From Gonatopus flavifemur (Eukaryota > Arthropoda > Insecta > Hymenoptera > Dryinidae), in contig JAFFJZ010000001.1 of assembly GCA_018340375.1 (NCBI GenBank), forward strand, positions 11,860,001 to 11,924,000: a stretch of 64,000 bases of DNA. The letters run 5' to 3'. The notes beneath the pieces are model-generated. The model was given only the letters and a program-made list of their open reading frames with translations, made no database searches and was not told the DNA's origin. Positions 1 to 12,884 of the stretch are shown in pieces; the stretch's first letter is position 1, and the number at the start of each line of letters is the position of its first letter. Made by a program: the position numbers and the translations under genes.

Positions 1-16
1 GATAATTTTTCATAAA

Positions 17-640
17 TTAGGCACTCAAATGTTTGCTGCGGTTTCTTCGTTCTTTTGTGGTATCGATAGTTTGAGAAGACACCAGTGCATCTCGAAATGC
101 CGTCGATTTTGATGCGTCGTAGCATCTTATTTCAGCCGATTGTAGAGGGACTATTCGATGATATTCCCTTGTGTTCTTTACTGTTTCGGTGTTGAGAAAT
201 CTTGATTCGAGTCTCGCGTAGTTTGATTCCAGCTCACTAGTTGGCACATAAGGGTATGTAATGCCAGTAATTTCTTCAGAACAGAATTTGTACATGTCCA
301 GAGGCGTCAAAATTCGACCCTTTGCAGACTACTCCTTGCAACTTGCCGTTTTGTGACACCCCCTATCCCATCAGTAACGTTTTTACCGTGGCAAGTAGCC
401 AAGTAATTCCATTCAGCATCAAGTCCGGAATCATCAAGATGCTCGCAAATGTTAATGAAGTTTTTTCTATTCTTGTATTGACTCGAAGCACCATCACTGA
501 AATAAATGATTTTCTTCACCGAGGGTGCTATATTTCTTATAAGAAATTTCTCGAATTAATGAATCCCTTCAGGGAAATCAGATAAGTCCCTTGTAAGGGC
601 CTCATAAGATTTTCCGGATTCTAACTTGATCAAGACCTTA
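17..640 (-). pseudogene. Decayed fragment of a multicopy arthropod family (FSDGASSQYKN motif)
   Basis: Reading the minus strand from about 640 down, one frame stays open apart from a single TAA (near 556). It gives a segment with IAPSVKKIIYFSDG, ASSQYKNRKNF, and then AEWNYLATCHGKNVTDGIGG and TKRQVARSSLQ. At 307-310 a one-base shift moves the frame, and the protein continues as TPLDMYKFCSEEITGITYPY to position 17. From memory, a large uncharacterised protein family in aphids, hydra and other animals carries the same order of blocks (FSDGAxSQYKN, then an AEW...HGKGxCDGxGG block); its high copy number suggests a transposon origin. The function is unknown to me. The stop and the frameshift make this a pseudogene. 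Its 5' part is missing, and a mariner fragment lies immediately upstream on the same strand. The family assignment is from memory; the frame break is seen directly. Confidence 0.55.
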
Positions 641-715
641 TTCAAAATAGGGAACGCCTGATCAAATTTCTACTAGAGAACACGTGAATGTCTGCAGCAT
701 GTTTTGCGAATAAAA

Positions 716-1427
716 CGTCCTTCATTAATATAGTCTCCGTCTAGGGTGATACACTGGTTCCAAAATACGCGTCAGTTTCTGATATAATTTCTTCATTGAA
801 GCCAAATTTCTTTCCCTGGAGCATTCTTTTGATGTCCACAAACAGCCAGTACTCTTGAAATGGGGAAAAGTGAGATTTCCACTTGGAAGGAAAGATTCCA
901 CCTTGTTGGAGTGAGAATTCACTGTTTAGGCAGGAAATCTATCTTTTCGTTCGATTGGAATTTCAACTGTTCCATATTTGGAGGGTAGTCGCTGGAGGCT
1001 AGATCTGGAGAATCCAGAGAGTGTGGAAGCAATTCGAAGTGCAATTCATGATGTTTCTTCCAACATGGTGTATTGTTTTGGCAAAATATCACTTTTTCCT
1101 TTTTCATTTATGGTCGTAATCGTGGGATTGGTAATTCCTTCCTTCAAACGCATCAATAATGGTATATAATATTCGCTATTGATGGTTCTTCCTTTGTCAA
1201 GATAATCGATGAACAAAGCACTTTGCGCGTCTCAAAATACGGAGGCCAAACGCTTGCCAGCTGATGTTTGCGGTTATGGTCGCTTTGGGCGGCTTTTGCC
1301 TGCTGTTATTCACTCAGTTGACTGCCGATTTGATTTCGGAGTGAAATGGTTGATCCGTGTTTCATCTACTCTCACATATCGACGATCAATTGTTGTCAGA
1401 AATGAGGTATCAATGCAAAGATTTTGA
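716..1427 (-). pseudogene. Mariner transposase fragment, cecropia/irritans-like
   Basis: The minus strand carries mariner blocks in order. The first catalytic block is VRVDETRINHFTPKSNRQS (near 1300-1385). It is followed by SRPKRP, then DYLDKGRTINSEYY (near 1190), a degraded HDN region, ELLPHSLDSPDLASSDY (near 975-1030) with the third catalytic Asp, and KKFGFNEEIISETDAYF (near 760-800). The terminal block, resembling NQCITLDGDYIN, follows after a deletion and a frameshift. Several in-frame stops fall at former Trp codons. The family cuts and pastes at TA sites using a DDD triad; this copy cannot make a working enzyme. TIRs were not found. Up to 1427 the frame still resembles the segment upstream of VDETW. 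The mariner call is secure; the subfamily is less so. Confidence 0.7.
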
Positions 1428-1429
1428 TA

Positions 1430-3760
1430 CCCTGGCTTCTAATATCTTCAACTCCTCTGTTATCGCATCATTTGAATCGTTGTTTTCGATAAAGCAGAGT
1501 TCGAATGAAACTCATCAAGCTCTGTTTGAGCTGTATTTTTTCACAACGGAAAACAATGCTTTCCATTGTTTTGAGAATTGCAAAAATAGCTTTCTCGAAC
1601 CACTGTAACTTACTGAGAAAAATTCGCGTCAGTTGAATTAACAAAATCAAGACAATTGTATGACTTGGAATATCCCAAAAATTATTCATTGCAATCATAT
1701 ACAATAATCTCGTTTTTCAATTGAATTTTTCTGAGTGTGTGAATCTTACACATGGCGCTTGAAAAAAATCTAAGAATTGCTATTTATGACTGTCTGAAAT
1801 TTCTTTGTGTGGGACTAAAATGATTTTTATATTTTTGGAACATTTCATCGCCCTAGAATATTTCCAAAATATTCTCTATTACTTGGGATTCATTTTGTCA
1901 TTCACGATATTCCACCATCGCATCCACATTTTCGAGCAAAATAACAAAGATGCTATCTGGGAATGATATTCGAAAATCTGCAAGAAATTCCAGAAATTCC
2001 AGCAGAGGTTATTAGCGTCGGTAACTCGCATCGGTGGCTAGAACGAGACAAAACAATTGAAAAGATAGAAAGACAGATTCCAGTTTTGGCAAACATTTCG
2101 CCCATTGGGGACATTAAACGCGAGCAACCATGGTCAGATGACGAAATCGGAGTCGTAATTATCACTCGCATGATCCCAACAGTCCAGAGTTCATATTTTT
2201 CGAATGGATTCGTATTCTCTTGTTCTTGAAATTCCATATTCGCCCACGTAAGTTATATATGTTTTACTCATATACATATTTCGCTGAGAGGCAATTGTCG
2301 AAACTGAATAATAGCATTGTACGTTCGACATACATATGTACCACCACAATTTGAACCCTTGGCTTAATCCATATGTACCACGAGACAAGCTCCGTTTATG
2401 CGGTTAGAACTTTGTCCCGGTTAATTCTCGTACCCAACCCTCGTGAGTAACAATATTCTCAACGTGACATCAGGGGAAGACGTTTCTCGCACACGGTATA
2501 CTCTCGAAAACATAACAAATGTACATTCATGTTGATTTGATCTTTCTTCGAAAAGGTTTCACACCTTAATTGTTTGAATATCGTTAAATCAGTTTTTTCG
2601 TGTTATCACATCGTGAACCAAATATCATTATCAAACTTTTCACCATACGCGTGTGGATTCAACATGGAAATATGGGAGAGTAAAAACCGATATGAGCACC
2701 GACCTCAATTATCTTATAATGGACTTGGCTAAGGATCCGAGCTTATATCCATAAAAAGTGATCATAGAAAACGAAGGAGCATTTCTCAAAGGAGAAAAGA
2801 AGAGAATAACCAATGGAAGTATAACGCATATCCTTACGTGCTTAAGGTCGTTTCGGGTTTCCAAGGCCATCAAGTAGGATTTTGTTTTTCTCTTGAGCCA
2901 CCACCGCCATCTCTTCATGCCTTCATCTCGTTTTTTTCCTCTTCACATATTTTGTTTATTTTTTTTTCTTTCTCCTGTGCCCTTTTTTCTCTTCATTTCA
3001 CCGTTACTGAACGCCAAATTGTTTCTCATACATACATAAATGAATATACACACGGGAAACGGGACGCTCAATTTTCATAAATCGTTGTTACATGGACGCT
3101 ATGCTCATTCAAATCGAATTTAAACCGTATATGATAATATCCTAGATTCGAGAAATTTTCAATCTTCCCTTTACGACACGCGAAATCATCCAACGGAGTT
3201 CAATTTTTATCAACAGTTAAAATCATTCCGTTAATCAGAACAAAGACAATATATTTCATTGTTGAGGGATGATTTCGTCGAGATGGAATATATTTCTTTC
3301 TGTGAAAGAACAAATTCTTCATACATTTCCAGGTATCACTTTTGATACTCGAGAGATGAGAGATAAATGAAAAATGAGATCGGAATTCATTCCTCGAAAA
3401 TTATTATTCTCTTCCTTCGACGAATAATGGAAAAGTATCGTGTGGAATTCATTCGTCTGGTACAATATTGAAGTTACAATATTAAATGTAATGAAATCTA
3501 ATACATTCGGCAAACATAATATCTTACGTGTGGAAGATCAATCATTTGAAATTCCTCGATTAAAGACGAGTTTCGAATAATCGTAGCTTGCAATGTGGTG
3601 ATCATTAGCCTATAAATCTTCTCTCTAAAGCCACTTACGGAAAAGCAAACCTTGTTTCGGGATGAGAAATGGGACAGAGACCAAGAATTGGATAGAAAGA
3701 GCGAGAGAGAGAGGAGACTTACACAGGGTTGAAACTCAAGTGTATATGTGTATACATAAT
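1430..3760. other. No gene recognised
   Basis: AT-rich sequence with short ORFs on both strands only (up to 94 codons at 1953-2237, minus). None has a domain I recognise. A short direct repeat, ATATGTACCAC, occurs twice near 2333 and 2371. The pyrimidine-rich stretch at 2885-3000 is low complexity. Confidence 0.5.
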
Positions 3761-3761
3761 G

Positions 3762-3786
3762 TATATATATATATATATATATATAT
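3762..3786. repeat. (TA)n microsatellite
   Basis: Uninterrupted alternating TA over 25 bp, following a TGTATATGTGTATACATAA lead-in. Confidence 0.9.
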
Positions 3787-3789
3787 GAA

Positions 3790-6700
3790 CGTAGATGAAT
3801 TTCAACTCTCTATTTCTCTTTATCTCCTTTGTTTCCTACTGTTTCACCTTCGTGATTCCTCTTGTAGAAAGAGGGTGTCCGCATGAAATATTCTCGACCG
3901 TATACTGTTATACCGTTGCTTTGGCTCCACCTTCCATTTACGCCAACCCGTATAATTACCCCGATCTTTCGACTTTCAAAGCACAAGTAATTTCCACGGT
4001 TTAACGAAAATGCCACGTCTCTTGCAAGAGAGATAAGGAAGAGGAGCAAAGTCGTTTTCCTCTCTCGCGAGGAGAGAGGAGAAATAGAAAAAGAAAAAAG
4101 CAAAGAAGGAAGAAGAAGACTGATGTACCATTATGTCAGTCTGAAAAGTTGTAAGACATTCAACAAAAGATAAGGAACGTTTCCTTCCCGGGAGATAAAA
4201 CGATGCATTGCGATATTATTATAAGTTCGTTCATTCCTACGTTCATTCGTTCGTTCGTTAGCTTTTCTATCGAGACAAAGAGAAGAAACTACAAGTAATA
4301 ATTCTTCCTTCTCTTTAGCTCTTATTCTTCATCCACAAACAGAGGTGAGAAACTGCGTCAGGGGGTGTTATATTTATCCAATCCAACACACGCGCGTGAA
4401 ATGGGTAATAATAAATTGTAATTGGCACAATTGGAATCATCAATCCGCTAATCGGCGCCTTTGATGTTCTCCCGCACCCTGAAAAATTTTCTCTCGATAT
4501 CATTTCATCCCCAACAGTTGAGTATCGATTCCCTTCCTCATCTCGTGTATTGTACAAAATAGAAAAATTGTATATATATACATTTTGTTTGATGTTATGT
4601 TGAGTTATTAAACCTTGAATCGAAAATGCGCGTCATAATACATACCCGGGTGGAACATTTGCAAATGTAGATCGAATAATTAATAAATAACATAGCTATC
4701 GTAACGATCCTGTAGAGAGAACATTGCCCTATGTAAATGGACATTACCCGAGAGGATGAAAATTTATTTCCACCTGGTAATAGAGCAACCCGGTCAGCAT
4801 CGACCTGCACTTCACATGCACACCACTTACACTCCGACAGACTGTCTTCTCATATGCATATGAACGTATCATCGTGGTTAGTAAATTCAATTTCGCACCA
4901 CCATCACCGAGTAATATTTTATACGATTCATAGGAGAAATATGAAATATATATTCTGATAGAATTTAGAATAAAATTTGAATGATATAATTGTGAATGAT
5001 TTCAATTTCTCGTCATTTTAAATTGATTTTCATTGATCGATAATAGCGGGAAGAGTATCGATATCGCGAGTACGTAGAGCGTAAGTAGTACAGAGTCTCG
5101 TCGTACCGGAGGAAGTAATATTGTTATACAATTCATCATGAATTTCCTACAATCGTGTAAGAGGCGGGAACTCATTCATGGTCTACATAATGGTCACTCG
5201 ATATCGTTCGATGACACCAACCAAGTTAACTGCCGGGGAATCCTCCGGCGTCACGCGGATCTCTCGTTTAAATTCCTCTTCAATTGAATTTTCAAGTAAT
5301 TTATCGTGCACGCTCGAGAATAATGAAAACGTTCATTACTTTCAAAACTAAATATTTCACAGCTCTCAAGGAAATCTCTATTAATTGGATTGAAGAATTT
5401 CAATATTCCTCGAATCGTATTGTAAAACTCGTCTGATTCCGTTCATTCGTATATGAAAGAATTCCTCATAATTGCAATAGAATATAATTTTCTCTCATAT
5501 TAATTGGTAATCGTGGGGAGATTTGCATGAAAAGTTGAATGATCGATAATGTCAGAGGGAATTACGCGATATTGGGGATGGACGTTTTTATAGAGATAAA
5601 AATGGGAATCCTCGTACTTTGCAGAGACCAACTGGCAATTTCGATTTTTGTTTTTTTTACTATATCACGAAAATATATTCTCGTTGTAACATTTTCTTCT
5701 AAATAATTCTTTCACGAGTAAGTGAGAAAATTGGCGTTGAAGTAAGACACACCGAAATCCAGTAACCAAAGTGAGAGTGGGTTAGATTGTACGACACCGG
5801 AAGATACTTCGTCAACCGGGTTGCTGGTGGATCGATGGTGGTCGGGTTGGCCCATTACCGGGTGGAGATAAATTTCCAGCGAGCCTCCTCCTTCAGCCCT
5901 TGTACCGATATATCAGGTCTAGCGGTGGAGCGAAGTAACATCAAGCGGCGGTTCTTCGTCTTCGACGTGCAGCAAGCCGCAGTAACAGCTCGTAGCTCGT
6001 TTCCGTACCGTGTAATGCACACGGAAACGAACGGAGCAGGTAATGTCCGTTTACACGTGGCAGGCTCTTCTACAGTGTACAAATAAAGTATGGTATGGGC
6101 ACTGGTATGTATATACACATACGTTGAGCAGAACCAAGATTTCCACAACAACAACGACGACGACGTTGTCTTATTTCATCCCGTCGTTGTCTTGACACAT
6201 ACTTGTACTCTTTATCTGCCGTAACCGGATGGCAGTTTCTGATGATACATCGTTTTACCTTGTATCTAAATTGAAGTGGAACACTCGAATAAGCGTTTTA
6301 TACCTATCATTCTCTCTAACTTGATTTTATGGCTCGAGTCGAGAGTATCAGACATGTAATCGATTGATATTATTTTATTCGTACCGTGGTATACAATCGC
6401 CAAGTCTCATCCAATCTCATCGAGTTGTTCTCGTTAGAAATTCATATACAAAACATTACATGGAATTTATTCAGAATGATACTCAAGAGCAGACGCGTCA
6501 TTATCGATTCCTCTTCTCTTGCCTTCTCTGCATTTCTTCCTTCCGAAGGGAAGGAAAATGTAATATTCAGGGAATAAATGAATGCATTAGGTTTCTCTGA
6601 TTTCCTTACTTATTTGTCCCAACGCTCCTTCGTTTCTCGGAAAGGTATATACTTCCTATACTTCCTATTCGTCATCGCTTGAAATCGTTTAACCGTGAAA

Positions 6701-7600
6701 TAATTATCACAACGCCAGACTCTTCTTTCTACTTGACTTTCTGTTTCTCTACTTGGAGCCCTCTCGTCAACGGCTTATCGCGAGTTAGGGAAAGTAAGGG
6801 ATGAAAAAAATGCTGTGGAAAGTGTGGAGAACCACATCGTTATGAATTTTTTAACATCAAATACATCCACTCGACGTTGAAAGGTTGGGGAAGTCGCGTA
6901 GTCTACTGTGAAAACAAATTCCACCTACCGCGACTCATCTGTTATCGTTTTTTGTGTGGTCTTATGCATGTACATGTACGACGTTACTTTTGTATTGTTT
7001 ATTGTATTGGCTCGTTCATTCTATTGCTTCCCTCCCTTTTGTTTGTTCCTTGTTCTTCCTCATTGTTTGGATACAGCATCGATAACGTAAATGCAGAAAA
7101 ACAAGAGTGATGTGAGGTTGTGATCGGATAGAATTCTTCTTCTGACTTCGATATCGATAAAGGTGAATTCGTTCAATGTTCTTCCGGTCCTTGCCAGTTG
7201 AGGGATAATATTCCAATGTTTCGCTCTGGTCAGCCACCCAAGTAAGAATTGACTAAATAAGAACATGCAACCTCTTCTTCATTCGAACGGTCGTTCCCTT
7301 GCGGTGAATGAAGAATGTGAGTGGCTAGACATTTATCGAGTGCGCACGTATGGCGCAAAGTTGAAACGATAACATCATTTGAATCTAAGACCACAATCAA
7401 GAAATACCATCATCATTATTATCAGTCAACTCACTTTTTTCGCTGCTATAGCTGAAATAATTGCAGGTAAATTGTAACTAAACATTGCTCTCGTAGCTAA
7501 TTTTCAACTATCCACATGATGGATACAACTTTGCTTCCGCCGTTTACAATACATGGTTGCGTCGGTAGGTGGCAGTCGAAATAGTTTAGGTAATGAATGT
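3790..7600. other. No gene recognised; GC-richer block near 5780-6090
   Basis: Mostly AT-rich with small ORFs. At 5780-6090 the composition becomes clearly richer in G+C and CpG, and both strands are open for about 99 codons (5787-6086 plus, 5855-6154 minus). Neither translation resembles a family I know. An AGCAG followed by GTAATG (near 6034-6044) could be a splice donor, so an untranslated exon or a regulatory block is possible, but this is only compositional evidence. Confidence 0.35.
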
Positions 7601-7686
7601 CACACAATGGGTTTGGACATGTGTCAACATAACAACATCGTCATATTAGTGAATTTTTGATTACATCATAAATTTTTACTCGATCG

Positions 7687-8664
7687 ATGATGTCAGCTTT
7701 TTGAGCCGAATTCTCGCCATTTGCGGGAAGTTCTGATTTTCTGCTTTCATTTGAAGAAAACTGCGGCTGAGGCTCATCGAATGCTCTCAAGTACTTACGG
7801 TGAGGCTGCTTTGAGTGAAAGAACGTGTCGTGAATGGTTTCAACGTTTCAAGAAGGGTGATTTCAATGTCGACGACCGACATGGTGGTGGAAGAGAGAAA
7901 ACTATCGAAGATTCCGAATTGGAGGCATTATTTCGTGAAGACTCGTGCCAAACGCAAGAAGAATTGGTGGAATCATTGGGAGTAACTCAACAAACCATTT
8001 CGAAATGCTCCAGAGCCATGGGAATGATTCAGAAACAGGGGAATTGGGTTCCGTACGAATTGAAGCCAAGAGATGTTGAACGACGTTTCTTTACTTGTAA
8101 ACAGCTGCTTCAAAGACAGAATCGAAAAGGGTTCTTACACCGCATTGTGACCGGCGACGAAAAATGGATTCCCTACGATAATTCCAAGCACAGAAAATCT
8201 TGGGGAATATTCATGGTGCCAAGGTTAGGTTATGCTCTGCATTTAGTAGGATCAGCTCGGTGTCGTGTATTATGAGCTATTAAAACCGAGTGAAACCTTT
8301 GAGCTGAGCATTGAAGTAGAAACGACAACAGTACCAAGAAAGACACGTCAAAGTTATCCTCCAGCATGATAATGCTCGGCCACATGTCTCAAAACCGGTC
8401 AAGACATATTTGGAAACACTGAAATGGGAAGTCTTACCCCATCCACCGTACTCTCTAGACATTGCTCCTTTCGACTACCCTTTATATCGATCGATCGCAC
8501 ACGGCCTGGGTGATCAGCATTTTCATCCTTATGAAGAAGTTAAAGAATGGATCGATTCGTGGATCGCCTCAAAGGATGCATCGTTTTACCGAGATGGAAT
8601 CCGACAATTGCCAAAAAGATGGGAAAAAGTAGTGGCTAGCGGCGGCCAGTACTCTGAATCATGA
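7687..8664 (+). pseudogene. Mariner transposase pseudogene, mauritiana type
   Basis: ATG at 7687 starts a short N-terminus (MMSAF). An extra T near 7700 shifts the frame; from 7703 the protein reads EPNSRHLREVLIFCFHLKK, TAAEAHRMLSSTYGEAALS and on to the first catalytic block IVTGDEKW (near 8147-8170). After KSWG about 36 nt are missing. The homologous frame then shows MLCI followed by two stops where WW is expected, then DQLGVVYYELLKPSET. HDNARPH (8365-8385) and YSLDIAPFDYPL (8452-8487) complete the DD34D triad, and the C-terminus RWEKVVASGGQYSES is intact to 8664. Close resemblance to the Drosophila Mos1 N-terminus supports the mauritiana group. I could not find TIRs. With a frameshift, stops and at least two deletions it is inactive. 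Confidence 0.85.
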
Positions 8665-8669
8665 GTATG

Positions 8670-10284
8670 GATTTACTTTTTGGAGAAGCAAAGTTGTACA
8701 GCTAATATTTTATATATTTTATAAAATCAACAATTCTTTCACATGTTCCAACGCGAGATACGATAAATTAATTCTAGAAATTCTCAAGCTTTTCTTCCTT
8801 CGTACGAAAGAATGTTCAGAATCTTCATTATTAACAAGATCTCGCTATGATCCATCATTCTGTCAACGTTGCGTGGAACGTTCCACAAGAACGTTTCGAA
8901 ACGAACATTTTCTCAGATTTTTACTTCTAAAAGTGTTTATCGGATAATTCTTTGATACGTTGTCCAAAGAAATGAGCAAATTCTTCCATGAGACCTCGCT
9001 TCATCTTATTTTCTGATCATTCAACACTCGAACAGGTGCCGTCGTTTCTGGCGTCACCTTGAAGAGATTGTGAAAAGCACATCCTATCGTTTCTACGTGA
9101 ATGCTATAACGCGTATTGGTTCACATATCCTGATAGCTCAACAAAAAAAAATTTGTATTTTCGAGATTTGAATAAAAGATTATCCAGAAGTTCCAGAACT
9201 TCAGAAACTGAATAATCTCGAAAAAATACCATATGTGTGCGTATATGGCGATGGCTCGTCGCCCAATTGTCGGATCCTTCCAGGATTGCTATGTTACAAA
9301 TTATAAAAAACGAAGCAAAGCAGGAGGGGAATCGATCGGTGGTTCGCTGTAACTCCGTACGTGTATCCGAACGTAGGAAACAATAAGGCGCACACGAAAT
9401 TCTGACTTCGTGCCAAAGGGAAAATATGTTGGTCTGAACGAAGACAATTTCTAAATCGTATCGCCCATCGAAAGTCTTCCGAATATGCGCAGATTATTGT
9501 ACGGTGAATCGATATTTCAATTACTATTGAAATATATGCTATGTTCTTGGACGCAAACTTTTGAATATAAAACCAATCCTTTATTCTAACAAACAAACAG
9601 AAAAATGATATAATGTTTCAATTTAGAGGCTATAAGCAGTTATTTATGAATTTCGAAATAATTTGAATGATTATATTCTGACAACTGCTACTTATTTTCA
9701 CGTTCGACAGATAAGAGGAACATGATTCTGTCTCGATGGGAGCAAACTGTATGTATATAGCCGGAGATGACCTCTCGGGGCTGAAGAAATCCGACGCGGG
9801 TGGCAGAACGTAGAAGTGAAAATCTAGAGACGAGAGGAAAACCGGTCAATGACGTTAACCCCAAGATGAAGTCCTGGCTTGGTCCGAAAGGGTGTAACGA
9901 CATTTTCTCACCTACGTTCTTCCGTCCCATGCTTTTCTGAGGAAGGAGTGAAAAAAAAGGAATAAATTTCCAAGACGTGGGTTACCTTCGGTTCAAGAAT
10001 TTCATCGAAAGGAATTTCGTTTTCTTTGAAAAGATCCCTGTTTCCTGTTCGTAGAAAATGTAAGGATGTATATACGGCTATGAGGAATAACGTATAAAAA
10101 CATTCAATTAAAATTAATCTTTCTCCGAGAAAAGAAAAAGTTCCTGCATTTCAAATTGTTATTCTCTTGGATGACAAGATCAGAAAAGGGTGTTATGTAC
10201 GAATATATTTATATATCAGTCCACAGAGAAGGGGAATTTAACAGTTCTAATTCAAGAATCGCTAGATTGAGGATGTAATATAAT
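8670..10284. other. No gene recognised
   Basis: AT-rich sequence between the mariner pseudogene and the hAT MITE. The longest open frame (9294-9596, minus, 100 codons) has no recognisable motif. I see no repeats or RNA genes. Confidence 0.45.
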
Positions 10285-10292
10285 TTGTATAT

Positions 10293-10484
10293 CAGGGCAT
10301 ATTTTAAGGGACAGTTGTAACCAAAAAATTCGTTCTACAAGAAAACGGTTAGTTCTAAAACGTGAGAAGGATCCATGTATGCTGTAAAATAATGATTTTA
10401 CTGATCGTTTTCACCTTTTGGAACCAATCGTTTTCTTGTAAAACTACAGTGTTAGTTACAACTGCCCTCTTAGATTATGCCCTG
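10293..10484. mobile_element. hAT-type MITE, 192 bp, with perfect 8-bp target duplication
   Basis: The ends are inverted: CAGGGCATATTTTAAGGGAC at the left and, on the opposite strand at the right, CAGGGCATAATCTAAGAGGG. Both continue into a shared CAGTTGTAAC block and a second shared block around ACAAGAAAACG. The element is bracketed by an identical 8-bp direct repeat TTGTATAT at 10285-10292 and 10485-10492. CAGGG termini and an 8-bp duplication are the signature of the hAT superfamily. It has no coding capacity, so it depended on a transposase elsewhere. The perfect duplication suggests a fairly recent insertion. Confidence 0.9.
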
Positions 10485-10492
10485 TTGTATAT

Positions 10493-12884
10493 GATATATA
10501 GAATATAGCTGGGCGTCAAGTTGGGCAATCTAATTCGAGGCGATGGTGGTGGTTGACAATGGTTTAAAGCTTAGCCCAACCTCCTACCAATATTGTCTGA
10601 AGGAGAAAAATTGATTTTACACGAGAGATCCTGCCCCAAGCATCAAACAAAGTGCAAAAATTCTCCCCAGGATGCTGCTCGTTTCTCGCGAGTGGCAAAC
10701 CAAGGATTTGATGAATCTATAAGTCTCATCTGGAGATTCCATGACAGGAAGAATTATTAATCTGCTTCGAGATGAGCCTACTTCAACGCCAGAACCACCT
10801 AATTTGTGCCATGCACCAGTTGAAAGTGATCAGAAAAATTATATGTCGAACTTCTCGAAATTCTCCGACCATTCATTTTCACCTGCAACTTTTTATTGCA
10901 TTTTCAACTAAAATAGAAAAATAAGAGTGACCATGGACATGAGATGGGCGCAACTCTGTCTCAAGATTGCGACAGCAAATCAAATCAAATGGTTCATTCC
11001 TGACAAACAAATTTTTGTAATATAAATAGTTTGTCCTTGATATGACATATGCTATTACAAACCTTTCTCCAGTGTTGGATTTTAATTGCAACAATTATTG
11101 GGCTGATGCTCAAATAATATGTTTATTTCAAATTCACGCTATGCCTTGTAACCTAGGCTTGGCTCATGATCAATACAAATATTGCCAAATGTAGTAGCTG
11201 TAACGTCCAAGTGAAAGTTTCTTTGAATGCGGCCCTTCAAAAAAGTATCCGAAAAGTTGACGTTCGGTTTGAAGCAAAGAAGAACAAAATTACATCCCAG
11301 AGAAGCATAAATTTGTGCAGTCTGGTTTCAATTCAGAACTTCACTTGGATTCCGTTGATGTTACGGCAACGATTTATAATCGGAGATGGTGTGAAATATG
11401 GCTCATCGTAAATCAAAGCACGATCTGTCATTCGCATAGACAAATATTTATTATGACTTTCGATAAAACGTGATTCCAAAACTCACTATTTTCCTCTAGT
11501 TTCGCACATCATCATTCTCGTTATTTGAAACCGATATTCAATTAATTTGGTAGTTCATCAAGAGATTGAATTTTGAAATCTCTCGACCAATATGTTTTTC
11601 AAATTTTCTTCCACCCCTCGGATCACATTGTATCCGGTTTAACTCAAATGATCTATAACTCGAAGTTTATTGTGTCGGTGAGGGGTTGGACGCGGTGATT
11701 TCAAATTGTCCTTCTTCTTCCATCATTCCTATAGTGTATCTGAGATAACCCGTACAGTGATTTCCCATAGGGATGGGGAATTGAACGGATCCTCGAGAAA
11801 AGATTTTGTTCCGATAGAAGAGAGGGATGGGCTTGCCGTTTTCTTCTACTATAAAGCGATTCGTTCGGACTATATTTACTTCTATTTTACATTTTCCAGG
11901 AAAGTGATCTGGAAGGAACCGACACTCTACCCACCGCTAATACAGCTGACTGATGTTAGGATTGAAATATATATGTATATGTACGTACATGTGTATGGAA
12001 AAAGGATCATGATACAGTACGATCACGTTGGGTTGATAAAGCTCCACGCAGTACTATCATGGTATATCTCTCTGTATATACAAATGAGACGCTTTATTCC
12101 TGTGTTATGTGTATAGCTCGGGAAAATTCGATGCTGCCTGGTGTTATACGTCTGCCTGTTGGTCGCGCAGCGCAACCCCATGACGAACGGAATAATGCAC
12201 ACGAAAATAGATGGAGAATGGGAGAAAGGTGGAAGAGAAAGGGTAGAAGAGATAGCGTGTTGTAGAGGGGCTTGTTCGAGGCGTGGTGTTGGAGAATTTA
12301 GTGATAATTGAATGAACGGTCGCGCGTCGTTGCTGAATTTGTACGCAACAATGAGCAAGATATCCATTCTATTCTATGTGAGAGGATGTATCATCGATAC
12401 TGTTATTCCAAGTCAAGAGATGGGAAAGAACTTCTGGAAATACATTTTCTGAGTATTCGATAAATGTTCTTTCAAAATTTTCCGATATCGTTGTTCATTC
12501 GAGTCTCGATAAAGACTTGAGATAAGGGCGATTTAGTTGAACTCTCCAGGATAATCTTTAGAAATTCCAAGCTGGAGTGTATTAAATTAATACTTACACA
12601 GGTCATCCACGTTTAATCCTAATGAAAATCCATAGAGGTACGATGTATTTCGAAATGACTTTGCTAGGTCCTTCTCAAGCACCAGGTCAACCCGGCGACA
12701 ATTTCTAGTTGGAGCATGACCGTGAGAAACCAAGTTCTATGCGTTCAGGATTTGATAAGCCGTACAAAAATTTCAAAATGAGTAGAGCTGTAGGAATCGA
12801 GCAACAGAAAAGTTTAAGAGAAGACTCATAAGCATACTTGGTACATTCAAGGACACAGTTTTAAATGATCAATTCCTATGAATA
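10493..12884. other. No gene recognised
   Basis: AT-rich DNA with ORFs up to 136 codons (11706-12116 plus) that lack domains. The stretch 10500-10830 is slightly richer in G+C and open on the minus strand in short pieces, but I cannot match it to a family. Confidence 0.4.

Noticed and set aside
11706..12367. Overlapping ORFs of 136 and 114 codons
   Set aside because: Opposite strands overlap, no motifs, and TA/GT-rich runs supply much of the length.
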